DNA of 64,000 nucleotides from Fistulifera solaris (Eukaryota > Bacillariophyta > Bacillariophyceae > Naviculales > Stauroneidaceae). The position numbers and the translations under genes were made by a program. Positions within the stretch are counted from its first letter, which is position 1; each line of letters opens with the position of its first letter. The stretch spans positions 2,604,001-2,668,000 of the forward strand of contig AP026123.1 in the NCBI GenBank assembly GCA_030295235.1. The letters run 5' to 3'. The notes beneath the pieces are model-generated. The model saw only the letters and a program-made list of their open reading frames with translations. It was not told where the DNA came from and did not search any database. Positions 21,978 through 35,100 of this stretch are shown piece after piece.

Positions 21978-22879
21978 GCTGTCGATTCTCTTTGCTACTG
22001 TCTGCGCCTTGTTTTATGGAAAAGAGTGCGTTGGTTTTTGAAACGAAAGGCGAAGAAGAAAAGAAAAGAAAAAACGTGTGCACTTGCGAAAGCGAGACGT
22101 TTTGACATGCGCAATCCGAACTCGTCTTTCTTTGGGCCCGTAGTTCAACGTGACGCCAATCCAGATGGGCAAACTACGAAAGAAGAAATTTAAACGCAAT
22201 GACAGCTGTGACCACATCAGAAGTCTGAAACTTCCTTCTGTTTACACGTCACTATAAGTTCAAACGACTGTCGACGACATCATCTGATCAAGTTCCACGT
22301 ACCATTCTATCGAAATGAACATTTACTATAGGATAAAGAGAGAACGGGACAGATTTCCGACAAAAAAAATTGAAACGAAAGCTCTAGAGCAAGGAGGTTG
22401 AGCGTTGAGCTACAGGCATCGCCGACTAAATTCATGAATGTGAAGTCATCGATTTTTAAATACCTCTGACAGGATGATTGATTAAGCTGGAGCTAACGTG
22501 TGCGGAGTAAAACTTATCAGGCGCATCAAGGCATTTCACTTGATAGTCTTTTCTTTCTCTTATCTTTGTTTCGGGCTACTACATTTTTTTCCTTCAAACT
22601 AGGGCGTTGTGGTAATGCTGGTTTGCAATCTGTCGTCGCGTTCAATATAGAAGTGTTATACAATCCATGATACAGCGCTACGATGGGGTTCGGTTGAAGG
22701 AAAACATCCAAAATGTATTCAACAAACATTAAATTGATTTTTAAATTGCGTATGCTGTATATATGGTAATAATATGAGAGGGCAAAACACATCCCTCTTC
22801 CCTCCAATGATATAATTTGAAAACTGTCACATGGTACGCGTGTATTCTATTTCTTTGCTTCTAAAAAGTCGTGTACCTG
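21978..22879. other. Intergenic, no gene seen
   Basis: About 900 bp. The first 300 bp, upstream of the SLC4 start at 21977, should hold its promoter. The rest is AT-rich with short frames only. I see no RNA gene or repeat. Confidence 0.45.
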
Positions 22880-24483
22880 TCAGGGCAGTGAACTTGGTTG
22901 TTCGGCAAACTCGGGTGCAATTATAGGTGTGCCGTAATCCGGAGACATATTCAAGCTATCTGGCGAAGCAACAACTTGAGTGGTGGCCTTGTCGAGCTGC
23001 TGCATCCAAATTCGTGTTTTGTACATGGAAAACAAATCACGAACGAGATCTCGAAAGTCCACTCGTCCTTCGGCCTCAAAGAAAAAGGTGAGCTTGTGCC
23101 GATCGAATTGGTACTCAGCGTCGACCACATGCATGGGTAGCCCGCGCTGAATCACCTTGGTACGGCATATTTGAAGTAACTCTTCTTCTTCATCGCGTTT
23201 CATTGCCAACAAGCTAACTTCGTCGTGAGTGGCTAGTCGGATGATGCGTTTCAAGTCCGCTGCATGGACCCCGGATGTCACCTTGCCATAAACAATACCC
23301 AAGTCTTCTCCGCGATCAGCCTCTACTTTAACGTAGGTGCCTATCTTCAAGTCACGCTGACCCAACCGCGGCCCCAAACAAAAATTGCGCTGTGTTCGCT
23401 TGAATTTGACACAGTAAACCGACTTGGGAACAGCCGCCGTCTTCCCTCCCAAAAAATAATGCTCATCCGGAACTTCAATATGTTCTCCCATGAGAGTGTG
23501 TCCATACTCATCGTCATGCACACGAAGGCCCACTCCAGAGTCACTGGATTGGCGAGTGTGTCCAGCTGGATAAAATGGTTGAACCGGGGAGAGTCCACCG
23601 CTCCCTCCGTTGTACTCGGATGCCGGATAGGGGTACCTCACACGACTGTCGTACGACGATGACAACATAGAACTTGTCAAGCTGCTGCTTCTCGGCAAAA
23701 GGAAGACGTCTCCTTCAATGAACCCCCGACGGAGTACGAATGCCTGGGTGCACTACTGCTGCCACCAAAATTAACCATTTGCTGCTGTTGAGTCTGAAAG
23801 CCAGGCTGCGAAAGTGACCGCGAGTGTCGAGGCTTCGGAAGAGCGTCTGGAACACGCTGCTGTTGGAGATGCGCACCAAGTGTGGGCAAACTGCCGAACT
23901 TGTGCGAAACAGCGTCGTGGCCTTGAAAGCCTGATTGACTTGACCAGCTCTCCACGTCCGTGTACAAGGGAGGGCGGGAACCTCGATCATACATGCGAGG
24001 AGAACTTGAGTACGCGCGCTCACGAATTCCTAAACCCAACAGGCCATCATTGTCGCTTCCCAACTCGCCTAATCGGTAATCCTCGCTGGCTCGTCTCTGC
24101 TGTTGCTGGTGTTGTTGCTGCAGAAACGGAAGAGCCGGTGGTTCCATGTACACACCCTGTCGTGTGCTCCAATCTCCGTCGGAAGATGAATTGGGTGTCA
24201 TGGTGAGCGATGGCGAACTTGCCGAGTTGCTCTTTGAACTAATGGGTTTTCCAATAGGTGAAGGAATATTCGGACGCTGTGTAAATGAATGGTGCGAATG
24301 AATACTCTCTTGACCGCTCCTTACGGAACTTTCTGAATAATACTGATGCATATCCTCGGGTGGAGATGTAGAAACCGTGCTGGAAGTCGGTTTGCGAACG
24401 TGACTTTGATTTTTGTCGAGTAATGACATTCCCGACATACCATATTCGATCGACTGCGTATTGCTGCTCAATTGTAAAATCAT
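22880..24483 (-). CDS. PSP1 (YaaT-like) C-terminal domain protein (one frameshift)
   Basis: Reading from ATG 24483, two frames join when one T is restored in a T4 run (AAAA at 23697-23700 on the plus strand), giving 534 residues. Residues 1-~360 are disordered, Ser/Gln/Pro-rich, with poly-Gln and recurrent RxxS sites. The C-terminal ~170 residues are the PSP1 domain: VYCVKFKRTQRNFCLG, GTYVKVEADRGEDLGIV, then VVDAEYQFDRHKLTFFFEAE and RVDFRDLVRDLFSMYKTRIW. PSP1-domain proteins include yeast PSP1, trypanosomatid proteins and bacterial YaaT, the latter part of an RNA-decay-linked complex. The eukaryotic form with a long disordered N-terminus is common in stramenopiles and kinetoplastids. A cytosolic role in post-transcriptional control is inference. 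Confidence 0.85.
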
Positions 24484-25791
24484 GATGATCGGAATGAAGA
24501 GAAAAAGAACATGATTGTTAGAAGAATTGTGTTGCAGAAAATGTTACGAATGAAAGTGACATCGAAGAGAAGGTTCGAAAACTTTCAAGAACTTAGTTTG
24601 AAGAACGACAGAGTGTTCGCTGCGACACTCGCCATCTAAACAAGAAACACCAGTGTCGCTTAATGAGTAGACCTCCGAACTTCGACAAGAACGGCAGCGG
24701 AGCGATGAAACCATGATAGCAGGATGCTGAAATGTAATAATTCAAGCCATGTCAAGCCTATTTTTTCTTTTCAATGTCGACGGAAAAGGGATCGTAACGA
24801 TTTGCAAGGCGCAAACGATAGCGGCGGCCCCATTGCTCCATTTTCCTCCAGGAGAAATAAAGACACGTGCAACACTACGAAAGCTCTACGTGTGATGTTT
24901 GTTGGCTTGTTCGTACCTATCCGTCGACCAACTATGTACATCAGGCCCACTGGCCGCCATGATCATGAGTGCTGTAAAGGAATGATCTATCTATGAATTT
25001 TTATTGAGAAAAGGAGGGAGTGAAAAGTCAAAACGAAAGCAATTCGAACTTATCACATGCACTTGAGTTGTCTTTCGTTCTGCTGCCTGCGGACAGCGGA
25101 TGTAGAGCGGGGGCTGTGTGCCGTGTGCCGTGTCCCGTAGAGGGACACGCTGATGCAAATTTTGCATTCTTGAGTAAGAAGAGACTGCTCTAAAGAGTAG
25201 TCGGAACGGAAAATTTGCGAAGACGATCTCTATCAGCGATGCCGGCGTGGATGGAAACAATGACAGTCCACTCAACAGTAGTAGAGACATGGTTATCTAG
25301 CAGTCCGTACTTCCTAAACATTTACGGTATTTGGACTTCAACGGCAATCGCAAGCAGGGCGCATTGAGAATTCAAAGATACAAGATACAAAAGCTTATCG
25401 AGCATCTACTGTCCTACAAACTGTAGTATCTGAGTGGAAACTTGAAAAGAAGGACTTCTTTTTCGTTCCATAACCAGTTGCCGATCCGTGGAAAGTGGAA
25501 AGTATCATTAACAAAGAACCTGCTAAGGCTTCGCCAAGGGCTTTTCTTCCGTAAACAATCTAGCTATTTGCTTCATTGAATTGCTGAAAAGCTACGTCCA
25601 CGCCGCGCCCCGTAATTCTCGCTTTTTGCAAATTTCTCGTTTATCGTAAAGCACTTGACGAAAAAGCACCAACTAAACATCCTAAGTTTGTTTTAGTTGA
25701 TAACAGGCCGGGCACCAGGAACTCTATTTAAACGATATGAGAACTTTTACACACTTCTATTGTCTTGTCTACTTTTCCAAGATGTTTTTAA
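24484..25791. other. Intergenic; contains one short hairpin
   Basis: I see no well-supported gene. A 99-codon minus frame (24991-25290) begins with a hydrophobic stretch but has no recognisable continuation. A perfect 8-bp inverted repeat with a 5-nt loop lies at 25129-25149. The left part should hold the promoter of the PSP1 gene. Confidence 0.4.
25129..25149. repeat. Short perfect hairpin
   Basis: CGTGTCCC, loop GTAGA, GGGACACG. It is preceded by a GTGTGCCGTGTGCC slippage run. It could form a DNA or RNA hairpin; no gene boundary here makes it an evident terminator. Confidence 0.5.
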
Positions 25792-26919
25792 CTACCTGCC
25801 ATCAGTATCTCGAAAGCGATTCGGTATGAAGCCAGCTGGCCTGTATTCATATTCTACTCCAACGCACTCTAATCTCTCGAAAGTCGCCAATTGTTCGGGT
25901 GGAACTGCACAGTAGTTCACGCTGACGTAGGACGGGAGAAAGATCAGATCGAGCTCGGAATCGGGGAATTCGGCCGCGGAGCATTGATTCGGCTCAATCG
26001 TGGAATTACTTTGCGTTGGCGCAATCGTGAATGAAGGCGTTCTTGTCGGTGCAAGTGTCGAGGGAACAAATTTAGACGGTGCGCGTGTCGGTTCTTCGAT
26101 CCGCGATGGCGATGGTGATGGCGGTGCAACTGTGGGTTGAATGGATGACTCCTCCACTAGTTCAGCAGAGCTTTCTTCTTTCCTGCTATCAGTGACCAGT
26201 GGAGTCACAAAGACAAAGCCGATCAAAACAAGAAGACATGGAAGGAAGTACATCGATTTCTTCCAATTGATTTTTCCGGGATGGGCCGATAGGGCCCAGG
26301 AGCTTTGATAAGTTGTTGGGTCATAGGGAGGCTGTTGTTCCAAGTCATTTTCCGAATCATTCGAATCATCGGTAACCATTGTCATTTTCAAGTCCAGTCC
26401 TGCCATATCCTTCTCAAATTGACGGAGAGGATCGTTGCTACTATCATCTTCATCTCTCGCGACACGTTTCTCGTATAATTTAAAACGTCGTCCACTAAGT
26501 TGTTCTTTGTATTGCTGGATCATTTTGCCCTCTGTTGAGACTGTGTCGTGTGATGAATGACTCGAAATAGTAAGATCTTCGTAATAATCTTCGTCGGCTG
26601 TCACTTCACCGCGACTTTGATTGATTTCCCGGGCGTTCTCAAGCGGAATGTCTTCGGAATACTCGTAGCCTTCACTGCCATACGGAATGGGTTGTGATTG
26701 CCGATCTTTCGCGACTCTCGTAAAAGAGCCTTTCCGTTTTGTGGTAGGGATATGATCGTCTCGCTTTATCTCTCTCCTTGCGTAGCATGCATCATTTTCC
26801 TTTGCAGAACGATTGCCCTGTTTCTGGATGTCAGGGTCATCCAGAAGGGCGGTCAGCCGTGCGATTCCTGTTCGACTGGATTGCGACGGAGAAGGCGGTG
26901 GATCTATTCCTTTACGCAT
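25792..26919 (-). CDS. Single-pass membrane protein with PT/PS-rich ectodomain, function unknown
   Basis: This encodes 375 residues from ATG 26919. A long hydrophilic cytosolic part (residues 1-~225) is rich in Asp/Glu/Ser and basic patches. One transmembrane segment follows (KKSMYFLPCLLVLIGFVFVTPLV), then an ectodomain that starts with Pro/Thr/Ser repeats (TRAPSKFVPSTLAPTRTPSF, a class common in diatom cell-surface proteins). It ends in a small Cys-containing tail (C..AEFPDSELDLIFLPSYV). There is no N-terminal signal, so the topology is probably type II. The Pro-rich repeat resembles that of the PLC-like membrane protein at 32.2-35.3 kb, which shares the same overall plan. I do not recognise the C-terminal domain. 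Confidence 0.72.
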   Translation of the reverse strand: MRKGIDPPPSPSQSSRTGIARLTALLDDPDIQKQGNRSAKENDACYARREIKRDDHIPTTKRKGSFTRVAKDRQSQPIPYGSEGYEYSEDIPLENAREINQSRGEVTADEDYYEDLTISSHSSHDTVSTEGKMIQQYKEQLSGRRFKLYEKRVARDEDDSSNDPLRQFEKDMAGLDLKMTMVTDDSNDSENDLEQQPPYDPTTYQSSWALSAHPGKINWKKSMYFLPCLLVLIGFVFVTPLVTDSRKEESSAELVEESSIQPTVAPPSPSPSRIEEPTRAPSKFVPSTLAPTRTPSFTIAPTQSNSTIEPNQCSAAEFPDSELDLIFLPSYVSVNYCAVPPEQLATFERLECVGVEYEYRPAGFIPNRFRDTDGR

Positions 26920-27289
26920 AGATATAGGGAGTTATTAACAAGTTGATTTGATGGTCCGAACGAAAAGGTCACTGACAGAGAAATTGCCGGATTGTTATTG
27001 TCGACTTTTCGACAAAACAAGCCCAAAAAAATACGTGCCGAGCATGGCAAAGAATAAGTCTACGTGGTTTGTAAGTAGCCGCCGTAAGAAAAATTTATCA
27101 CAGCAGGGGGAACCCGGAGGTCGAACAATTCGACATCATCCAATTCTCTCATTCAAAGTGCAAAGATGTCAACGTTTCCTTGTGCACCATACTTTCTTCA
27201 TATCAAAACACAGTATTTGGAAACAAAACGTTTATGGAACGAAAAATGCGACGCTTCAAATGGCTACGTACTTTTAAGTAGTACTTTCA
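26920..27289. other. Spacer, no gene seen
   Basis: 370 bp between the start of the single-pass protein gene and the 212-bp tandem repeat. A 109-codon plus frame here is Lys/Arg-rich with no domain, and I judge it non-coding. The promoter of the gene starting at 26919 (minus) should be here. Confidence 0.4.
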
Positions 27290-28480
27290 GAAATTCTGTG
27301 TAACTGGTCCAGAAATTCTGGACCTGTTGTTGTTTCGAGTCATTCAAACAGACATTTCGTGCACGTTCCATATTTTCTAAAATCCGGTGTTTTGGGTCAT
27401 ACAGAAATGCTGTGGACATTTGTGACATTCGGGAACTAGTGGTTTGGAAATCGCAGCCAGTTTGTGCAAATTCCAGAAATTCTGGAATCGTTGATTAGTC
27501 AATCAGAAATTTTGTGTGACTGGTCCAGAAATTCTGGACCAATTGTTGTTTCGAGTCAAACAGACATTTCGTGAACGTTCCATATTTTCTAAAAATCGAT
27601 GTTTTGGGTCATACAAAAATGCTGTGGACATTGGTGACATTTGGGAACTAGTGGTTTGGAAATCGTAGCCAGTTTGTGCAAATTCCAGAAAGTCTGGAAT
27701 CGTTGATTAGTCAATCAGAAATTTTGTGTGACTGGTCCAGAAATTCTGGACCAATTGTTGTTTCGAGTCAAACAGACATTTCGTGCACGTTCCATATTTT
27801 CTAAAAATCGGTGTTTTGGGTCATACAGAAATGCTCTGGACATTTGTGACATTCGGGAACTAGTGGTTTGGAAATCGCAGCCAGTTTGTGCAAATTCCAG
27901 AAATTCTGGAATCGTTGATTAGTCCATCAGAAATTCTGTGTGACTGGTCCAGAAATTCTGGACCAATTGTTGTTTCGAGTCAAACAGACATTTCGTGAAC
28001 GTTCCATATTTTCTAAAAATCGATGTTTTGGGTCATACAAAAATGCTGTGGACATTTGTGACATTCGGGAACTAGTGGTTTGGAAATCGCAGCCAGTTTG
28101 TGCAAATTCCAGAAATTCTGGAATCGTTGATTATTCAATCAGAATATCGGTGTTTTGTGTCATACAGAAATGCTGTGGACATTGGTGATATTCGGGAACT
28201 AGTGGTTCGGAAATCGCAGCCAGTTTGTGCAAATTCATAGATAATTTATCATCAGAAATGCTGTGTGTGGTTATTCTGGACCTGTTGTTGTTTCGTTGTT
28301 TCGAGTCAAACAGACATTTCGTGCACGTTCCATATTTTCTAAAAATCGGTGTTTTGGATCATACAGAAATGCGGTGGACATTTGTGATATACGGGAACTA
28401 GTGGTTTAGAAATCGCCGCCAGTTTGTGCAAATTTATAGCTAGTTAGTCAATCGGATATTCTGATTCTGGAACCGGTGTC
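27290..28480. repeat. 212-bp tandem repeat, about five copies
   Basis: Anchors ACTGGTCCAGAAATTCTGG occur at 27303, 27519, 27731 and 27943, giving a period of 212-216 bp; a decayed fifth copy runs to ~28480. Each unit has two palindromes (GGTCCAGAAATTCTGGACC and TTCCAGAAATTCTGGAA), separated by conserved text including TTTCGAGTCAAACAGACATT and GGAACTAGTGGTTTGGAAAT. The reverse complement of a unit matches pieces of the 54.2 and 57.4-58.4 kb arrays. It ends about 60 bp from the 3' end of RFC1. Confidence 0.88.
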
Positions 28481-28537
28481 GCCGTAGGATACGGTGAGCT
28501 AAGGATAATCCATTTTTATAGCTTTCTTGTTCTTTTA

Positions 28538-31386
28538 TTACTTCTTTTTGCGTCCGCCTTTATTGCTTGTTGCTGCCGAAGTCGAAGCGGACGCCTTTCC
28601 TTTACCGCGCCCTTTCGACCTGAACATCGCCTTGATTTTTTCAGCGTCTAATTCATCATCGTCCCCGCCATCCTCGTCTTCCTCTTCGACTTGATCATCG
28701 TCGATAGCGTCAGGATCTTTGCTTTCCATGGCAGCAGCTCCCTCTCCGGACCCACGCTTTCTTCCCTTTCCGGTGCTTCCTTGTTCGGCAACAAGAGCTT
28801 GACTCGAATGAGACGTCTGGTTGTAGAGGCGAGTAAAGCTCGCTTTCTGCTTGCTACTCAAGTCGTTGAAAGCTGCCGCTTTACTGGAACTCAACACAAA
28901 CTCGTCCAGTTTTTCAAACACATCATCTCGATCCAAACCATATTCATCCATAAAGTCAATGGCTGCCTGAGCATCGTCCGCTTGTAGCAATTGTAGAAGG
29001 CGTGTTCGCAACACTGGGAGATAAGATAAACGTGTTTCCGAGCCGCCACCACTGATACTATAGTTCAAGTGATGTTGAAGCTCCGACAATAATCGATACT
29101 TCTTGCCTTTCGTACTATTTCTTCCGAGCCAAGACGTAAACTCAGGGAATCCTGGCAAAAAGCCACCGCTTGGACCCGACGCATGAAATCCTGTTTTTAC
29201 AATCAAACTAGAGCAGAGGGGCAGCAAGCTCCAGTTTTGACCGCCCCGTAACTGATTTTCCGCCAGATCATAATCGCTCAATGCCTCGGCAGCGTCCGAC
29301 ATTCGATGAAGAACTTCCAGTTGCGAAGCAGCGTTCTTGCGTTTGGCTTCGCCGAAAGGACCTTGCAGTACTTTTAGATAGTTTTGTTGTACAAGCAAGC
29401 CCGTAAAGCCATAATCAACAAAGAAAGCGTCATGTCTCCGGAAGAACGAGTTACGTTCTTGCTCTGGCGTCGATCCGTTCAATCCCTGACGGCCTTCGAG
29501 CAGTTGTTTGGCAGCGTCAAACAAAGAAACACGAAGGATATCATCTTTGTTAATATCATTTTCTCGCTCCTTCAAATCCTTGAACTTGAGGCTGTTTCCT
29601 TTTCGCGACCACATTTGCAAACAATTCAAAACCTGTCGAATATCGTTGCCGCACGATTCTGCCAAAGCTTCCGCAGCATTGTGTTCAACATTCAGTCCTT
29701 CTTGCTGGCCAACTTGCACTGCACGATTCGCAATCACGTTTTTGGTGGGACGTCGGTACCTCAAGTCCAAACAGTAGGGAATCAACGATTTGAGTTTTTG
29801 TGACTGACGATCGTTGCAAATACAAACGATGGGCACTTTGCTCTTTTGATCATTTGAATCAACTCCGCCATCCCACTGCGATCACCCGCACCCATTCCAT
29901 CTACTTCGTCCATGATAATACACCGTTTCTTAGCCTGTGTATTAAAGTCGATTGTACGAGAGCCTGTGATATCACCGAATACATTGGTCAACGCCTTTTT
30001 GCTGCGAACATCGGATGCATTAAACTCCAGTACATCGCGACCAGCCTCTTTTGCTACCAAGGTTGCTGTGGTTGTCTCTGTGCAAAATTAGTGAATAGTG
30101 TTAGACATGTTTGATCATGGAACTGCTTCCGAACGACTCCGTATATATTTATTTGTGCACATGCAATCATACGTACTTCCAATACCGGGAGGACCCGACA
30201 ACAACGCCGCCTTCCAAGGACCATTCGGTGCCGAAAAAGTCTTGTTGCTGTTCTGCGCTGTGTTAAATATACGTTCCCAGCTATTCAACCATTGCGTTAA
30301 CTTCTTGACGGCATCCTGATTTCCCAAAATTTCTCGAGCGCATGTGGGTTTGTACTTGTCGACCCATAACATGGACGACGTATCACCCAGGACGGGCGCG
30401 ACTGTCATCGTGACGGTGCTCGTCACAGTAGTCGTTGCTGGAGCGGCTTTGCGTCCGTACGGATTCGTTTTGGCCGTCGCGGCGTACGGATTCGCGGCTT
30501 TCTTTGCGTACGGATTGACCTTGGTGGCTGTCGTCGCCGTAGAATAAGGATTGGATGCAACCGATGGAGGCGCTGACACTACTGGTGTCGATGCCACGGC
30601 CGGTGCAGCAACAGGACCGCACAAGTCGTGATAGGTTTGCAACAAACCATAAAACAGTTCCTCTCCCTGCACAATGACAACACTTTGCAATTCCATTGCT
30701 TTCTTGTATTTACTTCCCTGTTGATAATCTCTTCCATCTTCTAATACACTCCCGACAACCAAATAATCTGTTTTACTCGACACGGCCGTGGTGACTCGTC
30801 CTCCCAACATTTTGACCAAATCTTGGGCCGCTTCTCGTGATAGTTGTTCCAACACACCCGAAAAGCAAAACGTCAAGGGTACATTGTCGCGCATCAAACA
30901 CTGCGTATGCTGGAGACTCGGAGGCGTTGTGCGGCGTACGGTAGGTTGTTCGAGTGTGCGCGGTGACTTTTTGGTTGTAGCAGAGCGTACGGGCGAGGCA
31001 GCTTTCTTCGTTTCCCTTACAGGAGTTGCTTCCGTGGGTGTACGTGCTCGCATGGATCGTTGGGGCGACGCCACTTTTGTCGGAGGCTTTACCGGTGTTG
31101 TTGGTTTCTTGACAACCGCCGCTTTCACCGCAACGACTTCCTCTTCTTCGCTACTGCTATCGATGAGAATCTCTCGTTTGGCTTTTTTTCGATGGTTCTT
31201 CGATCTTCTTTGTCGTTACATTTGTTTTGGAAAGAAATCATCCGCCGAAACATCCATACGTTCCGGTGATTTGCGTTTCCGCGCTGTTTCATCTTCTTTG
31301 TTTGAATTGTTAACGCCATTTTTAAGATCGGAGGCAGCCGGTGCGGCTTTCTTTGGTTGAAAGAAAGAACGAATATCCATAGGCAT
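28538..31386 (-). CDS. RFC1: Replication factor C large subunit (three frameshifts)
   Basis: RFC1 is the large subunit of the clamp loader that opens PCNA onto primed DNA. The N-terminus (MPMDIRSFFQP, ATG 31386; a second ATG at 31380) carries a PCNA-binding PIP-like box as in other RFC1 proteins. A BRCT domain follows (LTFCFSGVLEQLSREAAQDL, then LGGRVTTAVSSKTDYLVVG). The AAA+ module has Walker A GPPGIGKT, split by a 99-nt intron (30078-30176), Walker B IIMDEVDGMG, and IPIVCICNDRQSQKLKSL-like text. It continues with DLRYRRPT, DIRQVLNCLQMW and the RFC1 C-terminal collar domain, and ends in a basic GRKKK tail. Frames are broken at an A4 run (29844-29847), an A4 run (31225-31228) and an A7 run (31183-31189). 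With these fixed the length is about 916 residues. Confidence 0.92.
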
Positions 31387-32179
31387 TTTGGCTAGAACTA
31401 TTCTTTTCAATATAAGAAGATAATGAAGGAAGAACGGAGAATAATAGGGTAATAGGCTCCCTTGAATGAATAATGAATGCCATGCTAATGACAAATGGCG
31501 CTGCGTCTCCTCTCGTTCGCTCATTGTCATTATTTTTTGCTCCGCGCCCCCTTTTCGCATTAAACCGGCTAAGGTTAAGGCTACTCTGGCTTACTATCGA
31601 ACGAAATGTAGATTACTTTTTTTATGACTCGATTGCTTTTAGTCACGGCTTATATTAGCAATCAGAGCACTAAGTTTCACAAGAGACATTACGGTGCTTC
31701 ATCATCATGTTTTCATTGATCTTCTGTTGTTGATGGTGATGAAATTTCAAATGGCGTCTCAACGAGAAATAATAATGTTGACTCTCTCGTCAACGAAGAC
31801 TCGTTCACGAACGGACGTGAGCCACGCGTGAGGAGTCTTGCGAAACGAACGACGAACGACCAAATAATTCGTTCTTCGTTGTATCTTGGGAAGATGACTC
31901 GGATTTTCACGAGTAGCTGTTGGCCACTTTTGACTCTATAGTGATTTTGGACACCGGTACTAAAGCACGATTTTTGGTTAAGCATCAGCCAATTCGTGGG
32001 AAGGGCGCGGACAAACTACGATACATGCAGTACAATTGACTGAGTGAGTGTGACCGGCGGAAAAAAAGTCCTTTGCCAGAAAAGAGAGAGAGAGAGCGAC
32101 AAGGCAGATGATCTCGTTGTGTGTGTAAATGCTCTCATCCTTTTGGAGATAAAGGACTATCAACATCACTTTAAAAGAA
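31387..32179. other. Divergent intergenic region
   Basis: About 790 bp between RFC1 (minus) and the PLC-like membrane protein (plus); both promoters should lie here. There are CGTTCACGAACGGACGTGAG-type slippage and inverted motifs near 31790-31890 and a (GA)n run near 32084. No gene seen. Confidence 0.4.
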
Positions 32180-35100
32180 ATGACAGACGCAAATGGATTG
32201 TCGTCTTCGCGAATACGAATGACGGATGACACTCCTTCAGGAGCAAGGCATGTCGTCGGCGTGTATCACGAAGACGACGATGCCAATCACAATTCCTTGG
32301 TCGATATCGAGAGTTTCAGTAGCAGTGGCTCGAGCAGTCGTAGTGACGACAGTACGAACAGCAGTAGCAGTTCCGTGTCGTCGTCGTCGGATGATTCCTC
32401 CACTCCAGGAGGAAGCAGTGTCGAAGATGAAGATGGTTGGGATACGGGTGCCGAATCGACCGATGACGATGACGATGATAATGACACCGCTGGAGCGATT
32501 GCTACCATTTCGTCTCTGGGTCCATCATCGACGGCTTCTTCGTTGTCATCATCGTTTCCTCCGGCGCCGACCATGGAAGAAGTACAACATGCCTTTATCG
32601 AGCCGCAACCATTTACAGGACGCCATCAACTCAGTGAACGAGAAAAATACATGGAAGAGGAATATGATGCACGGCATCAACAGTATATAGAAGAGCACGG
32701 CTCGATTGATCCGTATCAAGAACAATTTATGGAGCAACGTTTACTGAATGATATGTATTACCAGCAACGACAAACTGTACAACCCGAACAATATACGCCA
32801 TTGGATCATGAGACATTCAAAGATGAAGAAGATCCGTTAATGACTCCTTGAAATCACCCACCAAATCCAACAATACCGATACCATGCAAGATACTTATGA
32901 AGATGAATTTCATTTCGACAAGGATGATTGGCGGAAAAGTCGTATGCTCATTGTATTGCCGCGCATCATTGCGTGTACGTGTATCGCCATTGTTGTCTTG
33001 ATCATTGTTTTGATCTTTCTCATACGCAACCAAAACACATCGAGTCCGCTGCCGGTCACACAGCCGGTCAATCGAACGGCGGCTCCGGTGACGCCAATTC
33101 CGGAAACCGTGTCGCCCTCGGTGGCGCTCACGAGTGTTCCATCCGTGATACCATCCATGGCACCATCCATGATACCATCGGATGTTCCCACCATCGTTCC
33201 TACATTGGCTCCAATTGCCGACCCGTGGACGACGGAAATTGAGAATTTAGAAACGGACGATAGTGTTTCGTTCGAAACATTTCAATATCAAGTCGATAGT
33301 TCCATGGATGGATCCACCATGGTAGTGCTTTCACTCGATCAATCGCAAAGCATCGAGTCGGTGCAAGTCTACCATTTGGAAGGGAATGTATGGCAAGATG
33401 TGGCCTTCACCGCTTCCGAGGCCGCACGACGGCGTCTTCTGTCCGCCATGCTAAAACAATCTACCATCGTTTTATCCAATTCGGGTCGCGAGCTAATGGT
33501 GTCCAATCCAAATGGTACCAGCGTGCATCGTTTGTCTACACAAAATGTTTGGATACCCAAAGGACAAACATTGAATAGCAGTGGAACCATGTCGGGTGAC
33601 GGGAATAGTTTGGTGGCGGAGTCTTTGTTTTATACATGGGACGGAAGTGTTTGGGTCGAAGATCCAATTCGAGCTTTGCCACTTCAAAGTTTTGAAAAGT
33701 TATCCTTGTCATCCGACGGATCGGTCGTGGCAGCTTTGTTGACGGGATCGCTACACGCTCTTAGGTGGGACAATACTGCCGCGCAATGGGTGGAGAAAAT
33801 CGTGTCCCCGGCAGCGATGGATTTTGCTTTGTCTAGTGATGGAACAACGATTGTCGAGGCTGGCAGCAAGTCTGCTACAGTGTTTCGATTTAAGAATGAC
33901 GACTGGGCAGTGGATGGATCCCTTGTATCCGAAACTTTCAGTGAAGTGGCTATATCCGCCGATGGTTTGACGCTTGCGGGCGCTGTCGAATCTGGTTGGG
34001 CGCAGGTTTATGATTATGACACTGCGAGCATGGAGTGGATCGAAACGGCCCCGGCAAAAGTGGTCGCACCGAGCGGTAGCGGTATTTCGGGGATATCGCT
34101 GTCCGGAAACGGACGAAAATTGAGCTTGGGAGTTGTTCCCCGGTTTGAAACAGGGACTAGTTACATTTTTACGTTGTCCAGGGAAGCCGAAGGACCAACG
34201 GCTGCTCCGACTGCTGCTCCTTCCTTCTTCGTAGAGACAGGATGCAACGGACTCGTCAGTCTATGTGAAGCAAAAGCAAATGAAGTCATGTATGCTATTG
34301 CTAACAAATCTCAGACCGCCATTGCTTCAGATTACACTGTTGCTTTGAATGCCGGCGTTCGCGGTTTTGAATGGGAAATCACAGCAGATGCTGACATAAC
34401 TACTCCAATCGGCGCGGCGATATTCGACTTCGTCTACACCCATCCAAAGGAAGTGCTGGTACTTCAGCTTCACCTTGGCCAAGTTGATCTTTTAACCGCT
34501 GAAACGCTGTTGACGGGCATTACGCACAACGCCACCTTAGAGATTTTTGGAGAGTATTTTTACAAACATTCAATCACTGCTACGTCATGGCCGACATTAG
34601 CTGAAATGGCTGAAACAAAGCGGCGTATTATTGCTTTTGTAAACAGCAGCTCCAGCGAATTCTTCAATGATTGGAATCAGTACGTCACCGAACACGTCAA
34701 TCCGACAACATGCGACAATCAAAGTGCTACGGATTTCGACGCCATTTACCTGAATACAAATACCAGTGACAACGCGATCAGTTCGTTAAACAATCTTTCG
34801 GATCTCGACATGTACGTCACCGGATGTGAAAAGCCGAACTTTGTCGTTTTCAATCATTTTGGCAGCAACGAGGCAGCTTCGGTAGTGGATTCCGTTTTGA
34901 GGTACAACAGCCAGTTTGTTCAGACATCACTTGGGCCGACGTCGCTATCACCCTCCTTAGCTCCGAGCTTGAGTCCCCATCCAACCAACTCTTTTGCTCC
35001 ATCGGACGTACCAACCATTGTCCCTACCGCGAAGCCCAGCATATCAGCTTCACCGACGTTTGGGCCAACTTTGACCCTTCAACCCAGTATGACTGCCGGA

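Noticed and set aside
24991-25290. 99-codon minus frame with a hydrophobic start
   Set aside because: The start resembles a signal peptide, but the rest has no domain, no conserved presequence motif and overlaps a hairpin; evidence is too weak to call a gene.
27728-28188. Two repeated ~64-82-codon frames in the 212-bp array
   Set aside because: They are copies of the tandem repeat at one-period spacing; palindromic cores make them appear coding-like.
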